Positions 36,385 to 45,910 of a stretch of DNA of 46,234 nucleotides are shown one piece after another (positions within the stretch are counted from its first letter, which is position 1; each line of letters starts with the position of its first letter). This DNA comes from Scytonema sp. UIC 10036. GTDB taxonomy: Bacteria > Cyanobacteriota > Cyanobacteriia > Cyanobacteriales > Nostocaceae. The translations under genes were made by a program, and so were the position numbers. The stretch is from NCBI RefSeq assembly GCF_009725235.1, contig NZ_WJFC01000097.1, positions 1-46,234 on the forward strand, in the 5' to 3' direction. The notes below the pieces were generated by a model, which was given only the letters and a program-made list of their open reading frames with translations, did no database searches and was not told the origin of the DNA.

Positions 36385-38703
36385 ATGTCTGAGTCGCCAA
36401 TCACTATCTTGCATATAGACGATAATGAAGCTAACCTCTATGTTATTGGGCGGATGTTGCGAACTGCGGGTTGTAGGGTTATGGAAGCAATGTCTGGTGA
36501 AGCAGGGCTAGAGTTGGTAGCTTCACAACCACCAGATCTCATTATCTTAGATGTACAGTTACCCGATATAAATGGATTTGAGGTTTGCCAGCGAATTAAA
36601 TCTAACTCAAAAACGGCTTCTATTCCCGTGCTTCATTTATCTGCCAGTTTTGTTGAAAGTCGGGATAAAGCACAGGGACTAGAAAGTGGTGCCGATGGAT
36701 ACTTAGTCCAGCCAGTCGAACCAATGGAGTTAATTGCAACAGTTAAATCTTTGCTCCGTATTCGACGGGCTGAAGAATCTGCTTTGTCTCTGGCAAAGGA
36801 GTGGCAAACCACCTTTGACTCTATCAGTGATGGGATTGGTTTATTAGATGAAGAAGGTCGGTTTTTGCGCTGTAACACTGCAATGGTATCACTGTTAGGA
36901 AAACCATTGTCAGAAATTATTGGTAACTTGCATCAACAAGTGACGCAAACGCTGCTGAGTTCTCTTGAGGCAACACCCTTTAGAAAAACTAAGGAAAATC
37001 GATGTCGCGAAAGTATAGAAGTTAAATCTAATAATAACTGGTTTTCTGTTACTGTAGATCCAGTATTTAAGGAGAATTATTCCTTTGCTGGTGCTGTATA
37101 TATTTTAACTGATATAACAAACCGAAAACAAGTAGAAGCAGCGTTGCAAGCAAGTGAAGAGCGTTTCCGTTTGTTGTTGGAGAATGTGAAGGACTACGCA
37201 ATTTTCTTCCTTGATAACCAAGGTATTATTACTAGTTGGAGTGCGGGGGCAGAAAGACTTTTGGGCTATCAGGAAGCAGAGATTCTGGGTCAACCTGGTT
37301 CCTGTATTTTCACACCCGAAGACTTGGAACAAGGTGAGGACAAGAAAGAATTTAGTAAGGCATTGGCAGAAGGTCGGGCTGAGAATGAACGCTGGCATAT
37401 CCGTAAAGACAAATCCCGGTTTTGGGGAAGTGGCATTGTTACCCCCTTACGAAATGAGACGGGTCAGGTACAAGGCTTCTGTAAAATTATGCGTGATTTT
37501 ACCGATCGCAAACAAGCTGAAGATGAACGCAACCAACTGCTTGCTCGCGAACAGGAAGCACGCACCACAGCTGAGGCGGCAAACCGTCTTAAGGATGAGT
37601 TTTTGACAACACTTTCTCACGAATTGCGATCGCCTTTAAATTCCATACTCGGTTGGATTCGGTTACTAAATACCAGGAAGTTTGATGAAGTGACGACAGC
37701 ACGAGCAATGGAGACCATTGAGCGCAATGCTAAGGCACAAGTACAGTTGGTTGAGGATTTGCTGGATGTCTCTCGCATTATTCGAGGTAAGCTTCAGTTA
37801 AACCTCAGACCTATTCAACTCATTCCTGTGATAGAAGCAGCAATAGAAACAGTCCGTCCGACAGCTGACGCCAAGCAAATTCAAATCGAAACTGTGTTTG
37901 ACTCCCAAGCTGGTTTAGTTGCAGGAGATCCAGACCGTTTGCAGCAAGTAGTTTGGAATTTATTATCAAATGCTATTAAATTTACACTCCAAGGTGGATA
38001 TGTAATAGTACGCTTAGAAAGGGTAGATTCCCACGCAGAAATTACTGTAACAGATACAGGTCAAGGCATTAGCCCAGAGTTTGTTCCTTATGTTTTCGAT
38101 CGCTTCCGGCAAGCAGATAGTTCCACCACCAGAAAATACTCCGGGTTGGGACTAGGTTTAGCCATTGTACGTCAATTGGTAGAACTGCATGGTGGTATAG
38201 TTCATGCTTTTAGCGAAGGGTTGGAGAAGGGAGCGACCTTTAAAGTGAAACTACCGCTTGTTCCAGACAGCGTTGGAGTATTTGCTGTAGGGAACAGGGA
38301 AGAAAATGCTAAACTTTTACCCGTGCTTAAGGGGGTACGCACCCTAATTGTCGATGATGAAACGGATTCACGCGAGTTTCTTGTTGCCGCTTTAGAAGAG
38401 TTTGGGGTGCAAACTATCGCCGTAGCTTCAGCAGGTGAGGCTTTGAAAGCATTATTAGAGTTGAAACCAGACATACTAATTAGCGATATTGGAATGCCAT
38501 TTGAGGACGGATATAGCCTGATTCATAAGGTACGACAACTCACAGCAGAACAGGGAGGACAAATTCCAGCTATTGCCCTGACAGCTTATGCAAGAGATGA
38601 AGACAGGGAACAAGCGATATCGTCGGGTTTTCAAACGCACGTTTCTAAGCCAGTCGAGCCAGATGAACTGGCAATAGCAGTGGCAAATTTGCTCTTAAGT
38701 TAA
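36385..38703 (+). CDS. Hybrid histidine kinase REC-PAS-PAS-HisKA-HATPase-REC
   Basis: This 772-residue protein has a receiver at the N-terminus (LHIDDNEANL, phospho-acceptor in ILDVQLPD), two PAS domains (about 138-250 and 255-375), HisKA with LSHELRSPLNS (about 410), HATPase (NLLSNAIKF, DTGQGI, SGLGLGLAI) and a C-terminal receiver (LISDIGMP, KPVEP). Having receivers at both ends makes it a relay: the N-terminal one may be charged by the kinase encoded just before. I choose the ATG at 36385, one base after the previous stop, with a GGGAG motif upstream; an in-frame GTG at 36370 lies inside the preceding gene. From HisKA onward it closely resembles the kinase at 23839-25563. Confidence 0.93.
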   Translation: MSESPITILHIDDNEANLYVIGRMLRTAGCRVMEAMSGEAGLELVASQPPDLIILDVQLPDINGFEVCQRIKSNSKTASIPVLHLSASFVESRDKAQGLESGADGYLVQPVEPMELIATVKSLLRIRRAEESALSLAKEWQTTFDSISDGIGLLDEEGRFLRCNTAMVSLLGKPLSEIIGNLHQQVTQTLLSSLEATPFRKTKENRCRESIEVKSNNNWFSVTVDPVFKENYSFAGAVYILTDITNRKQVEAALQASEERFRLLLENVKDYAIFFLDNQGIITSWSAGAERLLGYQEAEILGQPGSCIFTPEDLEQGEDKKEFSKALAEGRAENERWHIRKDKSRFWGSGIVTPLRNETGQVQGFCKIMRDFTDRKQAEDERNQLLAREQEARTTAEAANRLKDEFLTTLSHELRSPLNSILGWIRLLNTRKFDEVTTARAMETIERNAKAQVQLVEDLLDVSRIIRGKLQLNLRPIQLIPVIEAAIETVRPTADAKQIQIETVFDSQAGLVAGDPDRLQQVVWNLLSNAIKFTLQGGYVIVRLERVDSHAEITVTDTGQGISPEFVPYVFDRFRQADSSTTRKYSGLGLGLAIVRQLVELHGGIVHAFSEGLEKGATFKVKLPLVPDSVGVFAVGNREENAKLLPVLKGVRTLIVDDETDSREFLVAALEEFGVQTIAVASAGEALKALLELKPDILISDIGMPFEDGYSLIHKVRQLTAEQGGQIPAIALTAYARDEDREQAISSGFQTHVSKPVEPDELAIAVANLLLS

Positions 38704-38807
38704 TCAAATTTTTGACAATTTTTATCGAGTGCGATCTGCTAATATGCCAATTAAAAGTGCGACAGCCGATTGCTTAAATTTCATGTATTTTTCTTTCTCA
38801 GAAAATT

Positions 38808-40319
38808 ATGCGCTACATCTATAAACGTAAAAAACAGAAACTAATATTTTACAATCAATTCAAGAGTTTATCATTAGCTTTAGTCATTTTTTTTTGCCTT
38901 CTGGTGATCGCACCCATTCACAGCCAAGAAAATGCGATCGCCAATGTACCATCAATACAATTGCCACTTTCAACCCGTGGTGCAAAAATCTTAGATACTA
39001 CTGGTAAGCCAGTAATACTTAGAGGTGTTAACTGGTTTGGTATTGAGACAGAAACCAACGTACCACACGGTTTGTGGAAGCGTGATTATAAAGATATACT
39101 GACACAGATTAAAAGCTTGGGCTATAACTTAATTCGATTACCCTATTCTTTACAAGCCCTGCGTTCGACAAATATAAGTGGTATTGACTTTACTATTGGT
39201 AGCAACAAAGCACTTGAAGGCAAAAATCCTTTAGAAGTCATGGATGTAATTATTCAAGAAGCCGAACAACAAGGATTGCTCATTCTTCTTGACTGTCACC
39301 GCCTCAACAATCAACGCATCTCTGAATTGTGGTATGGAGATGGCTTTACAGAACAAGACTGGATTGATACTTGGAAAATGCTTGCCGATAGATATAAAAA
39401 TCAAGCAAATGTTATCGGGGCAGACTTAAAAAATGAACCTCATGGAAAAGCAAGCTGGGGTACAGATGATGTAGCTACAGACTGGCGACTGGCAGCAGAA
39501 AGGGCTGGCAATGCCATACTTGAAGTTAACCCTAACTGGCTTATTGTAGTTGGAGGAGTAGAAAAAAATGTTCCCAATCAAAAACTAGCCAAGCATTGGC
39601 AAGGCGGAAATTTAGAAGGAGTACTGCGATATCCAGTTCGTTTATCAAATCGCAGAAAGCTAGTCTATTCTCCACACGAGTACGGTCTTGGAGTTGCAGA
39701 TCAGCCTTGGTTTTCCGAACCTAGTTTTCCCAAAAATCTTATCGATCGATGGCAAATAGGATTTCACTATATTTCCAGCCAAAATCGCGCCCCAATTTTT
39801 GTTGGAGAATTTGGTGGAAGGCAAGTAGATACAAGTTCTAAAGAAGGAATTTGGCAAAATGAATTTGTGAAATACATTAAAGAAAAAAACTTAAGTTTTG
39901 CTTACTGGAGTTGGAATCCCAACAGTGCTGATACAGGTGGTATTTTACTAGATGATTGGCAAAATGTTGATATTCCCAAACAGCAAATGCTATCGCAACT
40001 CCTTCCTGTTAATTTTACTCAATTAACTTCTCGTCAACTTACGGTTACTTCTGACATTTACACCAATTGGCAAACCGGATTTTGTGTGAGTTTTAAAATT
40101 CAAAATCAGAGCAGTACTAAGGTAAATAATTGGCAACTGACCTTTCAAATGCAGCAAGCTGCCATTAATAATTCATGGAACGCTAATTTCCAACCCAAAG
40201 GAACAGCACGTTATCTTGTGATTCCTTTGGATTGGGGACGTGTCATTGAACCCAATCAAGTCCGTGAAGTTGGTTTTTGTGCAAATAAACTAGGGTTAAA
40301 TATCAGCCTACAGATGTGA
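38808..40319 (+). CDS. Secreted GH5-family glycoside hydrolase (endoglucanase-like) with C-terminal CBM-like domain
   Basis: This 503-residue protein has a basic N-terminus and a hydrophobic signal segment (about 18-38, ending near IHSQ). A GH5-type barrel covers about 55-390. The LKNEPHG motif gives the acid/base E210 and FVGEFGG gives the nucleophile E334; CHRLNN (about 163) and SPHEYG (about 288) are further GH5 strand motifs. The C-terminal 95 residues (TNWQTGFCVSFKIQNQSS...WQLTFQM) resemble a CBM2-like beta-sandwich that binds polysaccharide. It probably cuts a beta-glucan in the extracellular matrix or wall. It is monocistronic and immediately followed by the inverted duplication. Confidence 0.92.
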   Translation: MRYIYKRKKQKLIFYNQFKSLSLALVIFFCLLVIAPIHSQENAIANVPSIQLPLSTRGAKILDTTGKPVILRGVNWFGIETETNVPHGLWKRDYKDILTQIKSLGYNLIRLPYSLQALRSTNISGIDFTIGSNKALEGKNPLEVMDVIIQEAEQQGLLILLDCHRLNNQRISELWYGDGFTEQDWIDTWKMLADRYKNQANVIGADLKNEPHGKASWGTDDVATDWRLAAERAGNAILEVNPNWLIVVGGVEKNVPNQKLAKHWQGGNLEGVLRYPVRLSNRRKLVYSPHEYGLGVADQPWFSEPSFPKNLIDRWQIGFHYISSQNRAPIFVGEFGGRQVDTSSKEGIWQNEFVKYIKEKNLSFAYWSWNPNSADTGGILLDDWQNVDIPKQQMLSQLLPVNFTQLTSRQLTVTSDIYTNWQTGFCVSFKIQNQSSTKVNNWQLTFQMQQAAINNSWNANFQPKGTARYLVIPLDWGRVIEPNQVREVGFCANKLGLNISLQM

Positions 40320-42135
40320 AAGTTGAGTAGGAGTAGGAGTAGGGGTAGGAGTAGGGTAGGAGTAGGGGTAGGGAGTAGGGGGTAGTGACAAATGAAAATG
40401 ACAAATGACAAATGACACTTACAAGATACGTAAAATCTTCAACCAACATACCGGAACCATATGCCTCTAGTGGCGAGCCTCGTAAGTCCAACTCAGCATG
40501 AATCTGAAAATTAGTCATATCTATGAGATTTTCTCCCCAAAAACGTAGAGACTGTCATCAATCGCCAAATTTTTCAATAGGGCACAATTTCGCCTTTTCC
40601 ACCCAAAACAAGCATATCTGGTCATTCCTGTGATTCTTCCTAGGGCGATCGCTCCAATTTAAGAATGCAAATTCGAGACATTAATCCTGTTATCCAAACT
40701 AGGATAACTCTTCAAATTTTTAAATTTCCTGTGTGACTTCTGGTGCTCGTAAGCTTCATAGGCATTAGCACCAATTGGCAACTTTCCATACTCTTCCCAC
40801 GAGAATTGACCAAAGTATTAACTAAAATTCCTTCTCATAATCTGTACTTCCAGCGCGGACATTTCTCCCCATATTACGCACTAGACCCCGTTGAAAATTT
40901 TTTTTTAAATGCAGGAGATAACTGCTTTCATTACCCAAAGAAAAGCTAGAGCGCTTCTCCCTGCTGTAAATCAGCTTCACTAATACCTCCCAAGAACGCA
41001 TAGCAATAAAGTCGGAGACTGCTCCGGTGCAAAGTATGTCTTATATTGTCTCTAAGCAATTCTTCACGGACGATAAGTAACTCTAACGTGTGTTTTTGCA
41101 TCGTAATTTTTGCAGCATAAGCTTCGGGATTCCAATCACTACCCGCAAAATGCCTTTACAGCTTGTCCGCGATTCGTGAATATAGAATAGTCTAATGTAA
41201 AGTATCAGTACTAAACCAGTTCTTTGGACCATTGATCCGCATAAGCCCTAATGCCCGATCCCAGCATATTCTCGGCAAAATCAAATCTGCACTGGTTCTA
41301 GTACCGTTGATACGACTAATTCCTCAGCTAATAATTCCATAATGAACTCTCGCTGGGTATTAGTACCTGATGGCAATACTTAGGGGTCTACGGGTAATTG
41401 GGAAGTTCTTCACGTATTCCGCGCAAAAGCTGTGTACGCCACTTGCCAATCTACTTCCGCAATTTCCAGTAAAGGGAAACTGACGAAAACTACTCGCCCA
41501 ATCTGCATCAAAGTCAGTTTATCCAGCCATCAGCAACGCACCTGTTTGCCGTACTTTGGCATAATAAAACGCGGGGTGTGGGCTGCTTTCGCTTTAAGTT
41601 TTACGTGAATTGTCGCTTTCTCTTTTATCAGGAGAGTGTCTATCATTGGTAAAGCTAACTTCTAAGCAGATAATTTTTCGTGTTTCATGAGTTGGGAGTT
41701 AGGGAGGGATAGGTTAGTAGGAGTAGGAGTAGGAGTAGGGAGGTGGAGAGTGGGAAGTGGGGATGGAAGAATATAAGAACTACATTCTACTTGTCCCCCT
41801 TTTCCCCTGTCCCCCCTGTCCCCTTGTTCCCCTTTTTTTCCCTTGTCCCTTTGATTCTCAAGAGCCTCCACCAAAACTTCAACGTTGGCAATAACAAACG
41901 GGTCGACCTGACCTACCCAAATAGCTTGGTTTGGTCTCCCTTACCCACAAAAAGGAGTACCGTACATCTGCCAATGGAGTATTACCTATTTTAACCAAAC
42001 TTGCCAAAATTCTGGAGTTGTGGCTCGGTAGTTGGGTTGCGAGAGTTTTTGTCAGTTGGTTTCATCAGCTTTGCGTACTCGCAACCAAATGGCTTTATAT
42101 CGCCGATCGTCTATGACCAAGAGCGATTTGATTCC
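40320..42135. repeat. Left arm of a roughly 3.7-kb inverted duplication
   Basis: The left arm reads, on the opposite strand, the same order of parts as 42183-44046: GAGTAGG-type repeats, CAAATGA repeats, the TldE-like gene, another tandem-repeat block, and an unidentified decayed stretch next to the centre. The inner 250 bases (about 41879-42135) match the right arm almost perfectly, while the gene-bearing part (40419-41688) contains many single-base deletions. The 47-base centre at 42136-42182 is not duplicated. Confidence 0.92.
40419..41688 (-). pseudogene. Decayed inverted copy of the TldD/PmbA-family gene
   Basis: Read on the minus strand this matches the gene at 42632-43977 from ATGAAACACGAAAAATTATC to the LVEDFTY end, but it is about 75 bases shorter. 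Differences are mainly one-base losses, many in short runs of the same base, so every frame is interrupted. Small open frames in this interval (for example 40303-40518 and 40743-40949) are fragments of it. It cannot make a full protein. The unusual error pattern is discussed in the findings. Confidence 0.88.
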
Positions 42136-42182
42136 AGGGGAAGCTTTCTTTTGAGACACGTGCCTCAGTAAGAAAGGTTTAC

Positions 42183-44046
42183 ATGGAATCAAATCGCTCT
42201 TGGTCATAGACGATCGCCGATATAAATCCATTTGGTTGCGAGTACGCAAAGCTGATGAAACCAACTGACAAAAACTCTCGCAACCCAACTACCGAGCCAC
42301 AACTCCAGAATTTTGGCAAGTTTGGTTAAAATAGGTAATACTCCATTGGCAGATGTACGGTACTCCTTTTTGTGGGTAAGGGAGACCACGACCAAGCTAT
42401 TTGGGTAGGTCAGGTTTCCCGTTTGTTATTGCCAACGTTGAAGTTTTGGTGGAGGCTCTTGAGAATCAAAGGGACAAGGCACACACACGCGCACAAGGGG
42501 ACAGGGGGGACAGGGGAAAAAGGGGACAAGTAGAATGTAGTTCTTATATTCTTCCATCCCCACTTCCCACTCTCCACCTCCCTACTCCTACTCCTACTCC
42601 TACTCCCTATCCCTAGCATAACTCCCAATTCATGAAACACGAAAAATTATCTGCTTAGAAGTTAGCTTTAACCAATTGATAGACACTCTCCTGATAAAAA
42701 AGGCAGAAAGCGAACAATTCACGATAAAACTTAATAGCGAAAGCAGCCAATTTACGCGTTTCAATCATGCCAAAGTACGGCAAACAGGGTGCGTTGCTGA
42801 TGGTTGGATAGAACTGACTTTGATGCAAGATGGGCGCAGTAGTTTTCGTCAGTTTCCCTTTACTGGAAATTGGGAAGTAGATTGGCAAGTGGCGTACACA
42901 GCTTTGCGCGAATTACGTGAAGAACTTCCCCAATTACCCGTAGACCCCTATTTAGTATTGCCATCAGGTACTAATACCAGTCGAGAGGTTCATGTTGGGA
43001 ATTTATTAGCTGATGAATTAGTCGTATCAACGGTACTAGAACCAGTGGCAGAATTTGATTTTGCCGGGATATATGCTGGGGGATCGGTCATTAGGGCTTA
43101 TGCGGATTCTAATGGTCAAAAACACTGGTTTAGTACTGATACTTTCACATTAGACTATTCTATATTCACGAATCGCGGACAAGCTGTTAAAGGCACTTTT
43201 GCTGGTAGTGATTGGAATCCCGAAGCTTATGCTGCAAAAATTAGCGATGCAAAAACACAGTTAGAGTTACTTTATCGTCCGGTGAAAGAATTGCTTAGAG
43301 GACAATATAAGACATACTTTGCACCGGCAGCAGTCTCCGACTTATTGCATATGCTTTCTTGGGGAGGTATTAGTGAAGCTGATTTACAGCAGGGAGGAAG
43401 CGCTTTAGCTTTTCTTTGGCGTAATGAAAAGCAGTTATCTCCTGCATTTAATTTAAAAGAAAATTTTCAACGGGGTCTAGTACCGCGTTTCAATGAATGG
43501 GGAGAAATGTCCGCGCTGGAAGTACAGATTATTGAGAAAGGAATTTTAGTTAATACTTTGGTCAATTCTCGTACCGCTAAGGAGTATGGAAAAGTTGCCA
43601 ATGGTGCTAATGCCTATGAAGCTTTACGAGCACCAGAAGTCACACCAGGAAATTTAAAATTTGAAGAGATTATTCCTAGTTTGGATACAGGATTATATGT
43701 CTCGAATTTGCATTACTTAAATTGGAGCGATCGCCCTACAGGAAGAATCACAGGAATGACCAGATATGCTTGTTTTTGGGTGGAAAAAGGCGAAATTGTT
43801 GCACCTATTGAAAATTTGCGATTTGATGACAGTCTCTACCGTTTTTGGGGAGAAAATCTCATAGATATGACTAATTTTCAAGAATTCATTGCTGAAGTTG
43901 GGACTTACGAGGCTCGCCAACTAGGAGGCAATATGGTTCCGGGTATGTTGGTTGAAGATTTTACGTATACTTTGTAAGTGGTCATTTGTCATTTGTCATT
44001 TGTCATTTGTCACTACCCCCTACTCCCTACCCCCTACTCCCTACTC
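42183..44046. repeat. Right arm of the inverted duplication
   Basis: This arm starts TGGAATCAAATCGCTCTTGG, the exact reverse complement of the end of the left arm, and runs through a decayed non-coding stretch (to about 42475), tandem repeats (about 42480-42610), the TldE-like gene, GTCATTT repeats (about 43981-44012) and CTACCCC/CTACTCC repeats that end at the stop codon of the Ycf37-like gene. The inner stretch has short coding-like runs (for example SLLVIDDRRYKSIWLRVRKADETN) broken by stops; I could not identify the source gene. Confidence 0.92.
42676..43977 (+). CDS. TldD/PmbA-family protein (TldE/PmbA-like), N-terminus possibly frameshifted
   Basis: From TTG 42676 the protein has 433 residues. 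The C-terminal half shows the family pattern (YKTYFAPAAVSDLLHML, RGLVPRFNEWG, YVSNLHYLNW, ITGMTRYACFWVEKGEIVAPIENLRF). The zinc motif HExxxH of TldD is absent, so it fits the TldE/PmbA partner that forms a protease with TldD; no tldD is visible here. Upstream, the frame remains open to 42622 without an ATG, and an ATG at 42632 (MKHEKLSA) lies one base out of frame and stops after eight codons. A one-base loss in the first codons would explain this, so either TTG is used or the N-terminal 15 residues are lost. The left-arm copy shares the same defect. Confidence 0.85.
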   Translation: MIDTLLIKKAESEQFTIKLNSESSQFTRFNHAKVRQTGCVADGWIELTLMQDGRSSFRQFPFTGNWEVDWQVAYTALRELREELPQLPVDPYLVLPSGTNTSREVHVGNLLADELVVSTVLEPVAEFDFAGIYAGGSVIRAYADSNGQKHWFSTDTFTLDYSIFTNRGQAVKGTFAGSDWNPEAYAAKISDAKTQLELLYRPVKELLRGQYKTYFAPAAVSDLLHMLSWGGISEADLQQGGSALAFLWRNEKQLSPAFNLKENFQRGLVPRFNEWGEMSALEVQIIEKGILVNTLVNSRTAKEYGKVANGANAYEALRAPEVTPGNLKFEEIIPSLDTGLYVSNLHYLNWSDRPTGRITGMTRYACFWVEKGEIVAPIENLRFDDSLYRFWGENLIDMTNFQEFIAEVGTYEARQLGGNMVPGMLVEDFTYTL

Positions 44047-44569
44047 ACGCAGTTACCAAGCGGCGCAAAGATTCAGCACGCCGTTTTGCTGTAGCATTGT
44101 TGGGATTAATTTTTAGTGCATTTTCGTAAGCTTCTAGTGCTTGGGTGTTTAATTTTTTCCGTTCGTATGAATGACCTAAATTGTTAAACGCTGTTACGTA
44201 GTCAGGTTTGGTTCTCAACGCTTCTTTGTACTGACGAATCGCTAAGTCATACTGTTCTTGGGCAAAGTAGGCATAACCCAACCCATTGTAAATATATGCA
44301 ACATTTTCTTCTCCTTCTTCTTCAGCTGCTTTGAGTGCTTTTTGAAAGAGAGCGATCGCCTGCGAGAAAACCTTTTTTTCAGAATAAATACTAGCTAATT
44401 CGTAATATTCTTGAGTCGTACCTTTTTCTTTGGCTAGCTTCTTTCGCAAGCGTGACAGAGAACCCTCTCGCTTGCGAGTTTTAATGATTTGGCGAAAGAT
44501 GATGACAACTGTAAATGCAAGCAGACTGACTAAAACTGAGAGATAAATAGTTGCTAAATTGTTATCCAT
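44045..44569 (-). CDS. Ycf37-like TPR protein (photosystem I assembly type)
   Basis: This 174-residue protein has one N-terminal membrane helix (about 7-27), a basic segment and three TPR units (about 52-165; for example ELASIYSEKKVFSQAIALFQKAL, YIYNGLGYAYFAQEQYDLAI and AFNNLGHSYERKKLNTQALEAY). Size, single anchor and repeat number fit Ycf37, a thylakoid protein that supports photosystem I assembly or stability. The identity is by resemblance and not certain. I use the ATG at 44569 over an upstream TTG. Its TGA stop is formed at the edge of the tandem repeat that ends the inverted duplication. Confidence 0.8.
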   Translation of the reverse strand: MDNNLATIYLSVLVSLLAFTVVIIFRQIIKTRKREGSLSRLRKKLAKEKGTTQEYYELASIYSEKKVFSQAIALFQKALKAAEEEGEENVAYIYNGLGYAYFAQEQYDLAIRQYKEALRTKPDYVTAFNNLGHSYERKKLNTQALEAYENALKINPNNATAKRRAESLRRLVTA

Positions 44570-44662
44570 TGCCAAAAATGCAGAACTTTTCTCAAATAGA
44601 ACTCATGGCTCAGATAACAATTGTAGCTTCAATAGCGCTGGTTGAATCACCAGGCTTGACTC

Positions 44663-45520
44663 CTATTCCCCTGTCGCCAGTCCCCAGTTCCCATTTTTCG
44701 TCGGCAAACCCCAGTATTTGATACGTTCTTGAAGCCAACCAGAATCGATATAGCGAGCGATCGCTACATTCACCCGTCTTCGCAGTTCATCATACTGCAA
44801 ACCTTTGGGCATCACCACAGACAATGGTTCTGTGGACAGTTTATTTGGTAATATTCGATACTGACGATACTGTTGAACCAAACCACTTAGAACACTTCCA
44901 TCTGCGGCAAAAGCAGCAACTGCATCTTTTTCCAAGAGAGCAATTGCTGCTTGATAAGAATCGACTCCGACTAACTCAGCACTTGGCAAATAATATCGTA
45001 CTGAGGCAATTGTGCTTGAGCGATCGAGTACAGCTATTTTCCGTTTTGTCAGATGGCTTAACTGCTGCACCGTATTATCTTTTGTCACCAGTGCAGCGCC
45101 ATCAAAGTAGTAAGGAACGCTAAAACTCACTAAACGAGCACGTGAAGACGTTGCTGTGACTCTAGCAATGGCGATGTCAACCTTATCTTCCAAGACGGCT
45201 GACAACCGATCTTGATTTGTCACGGGTTGGAGGCGAACCGAATCTTCTTTACCCAGTAAGTCTACTGTCAATGCTTTTGCTAAATCAATTTCTAAACCTT
45301 GCAATTGACCCCTTGCATCTCTAAATGCTAACGGACGCAAGTTATCTTTGACAGCAATCTTGATGTAGCCTCTTCGTTGAATCTCTGGCATTTGGGCAGC
45401 AGATGCGGACAATCGTGCATCTGCAAAAACAAAGCAGAAAGCTAGAAGCACAAAAATGGCAGCAGATAACAGAGGATATAACCGATCGATAGTTTTCCAT
45501 CTGTTACATCCGTTACCCAT
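44663..45520 (-). CDS. Periplasmic amino-acid-type solute-binding protein (SBP_bac_3)
   Basis: This 285-residue protein has a signal segment (about 15-42, ending SASAAQ), then IKIAVKDNLRPLAFRDARGQLQGLEIDLAKAL, the standard start of family 3 binding proteins, and later VDIAIARVTATSSRARLVSFSVPYYFDGAAL and WLQERIKYWGLP at the end. It likely binds a polar amino acid or related compound for an ABC importer. No permease or ATPase gene is adjacent, so it may work with a distant transporter. The ATG at 45520 has AGGTAACAGGTG upstream. It lies 12 bases after rplT on the same strand, so it may be co-transcribed. Confidence 0.9.
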   Translation of the reverse strand: MGNGCNRWKTIDRLYPLLSAAIFVLLAFCFVFADARLSASAAQMPEIQRRGYIKIAVKDNLRPLAFRDARGQLQGLEIDLAKALTVDLLGKEDSVRLQPVTNQDRLSAVLEDKVDIAIARVTATSSRARLVSFSVPYYFDGAALVTKDNTVQQLSHLTKRKIAVLDRSSTIASVRYYLPSAELVGVDSYQAAIALLEKDAVAAFAADGSVLSGLVQQYRQYRILPNKLSTEPLSVVMPKGLQYDELRRRVNVAIARYIDSGWLQERIKYWGLPTKNGNWGLATGE

Positions 45521-45532
45521 CACCTGTTACCT

Positions 45533-45889
45533 TTATCCTTTTACTTGTGTTGCCAATTCAGCCACTTTGCTGAAGCTAGCTGGATCGAGGACTGCCAATT
45601 GCGCCAACATCTTGCGGTTGAGTTGGACATCTGCTTTTTTGAGATTGCCCATTAACTTGCTATAGCTCATACCGTGTAGGCGAGCAGCTGCATTAATGCG
45701 AGTAATCCACAGACGACGGAAATCGCGTTTGCGCTTTTTGCGATCGCGATAGGAATTCCGAAGCGCCTTCATCACTCGTTGATTGGCAGTTCTAAACAGA
45801 GTTGACTGAGAACCGCGAAAACCTTTAGCTAGTTTGAGAATTTTTTTGCGGCGTTTGCGAGCAACGTTACCGCGTTTTACCCTTGTCAT
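45533..45889 (-). CDS. rplT: 50S ribosomal protein L20
   Basis: This 118-residue protein has the typical basic L20 start ([20 protein letters not shown]) and [22 protein letters not shown]20 binds 23S rRNA early in 50S assembly and, in many bacteria, represses its own operon. It follows rpmI by 21 bases in the classic rpmI-rplT order; infC is not upstream here, as usual for cyanobacteria. Confidence 0.98.
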   Translation of the reverse strand: MTRVKRGNVARKRRKKILKLAKGFRGSQSTLFRTANQRVMKALRNSYRDRKKRKRDFRRLWITRINAAARLHGMSYSKLMGNLKKADVQLNRKMLAQLAVLDPASFSKVAELATQVKG

Positions 45890-45910
45890 ATTTTCTATTC
45901 CACCAATTAA

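Noticed and set aside
40419..41688. Diversity-generating retroelement template/variable pair for the two copies of the TldE-like gene
   Set aside because: Differences are mostly deletions and not adenine-specific, copies are inverted, and there is no reverse transcriptase.
41743..42616. Several 60-80 codon frames inside the palindrome arms
   Set aside because: They come from tandem repeats or decayed sequence and appear in mirrored pairs; none has a recognisable domain.
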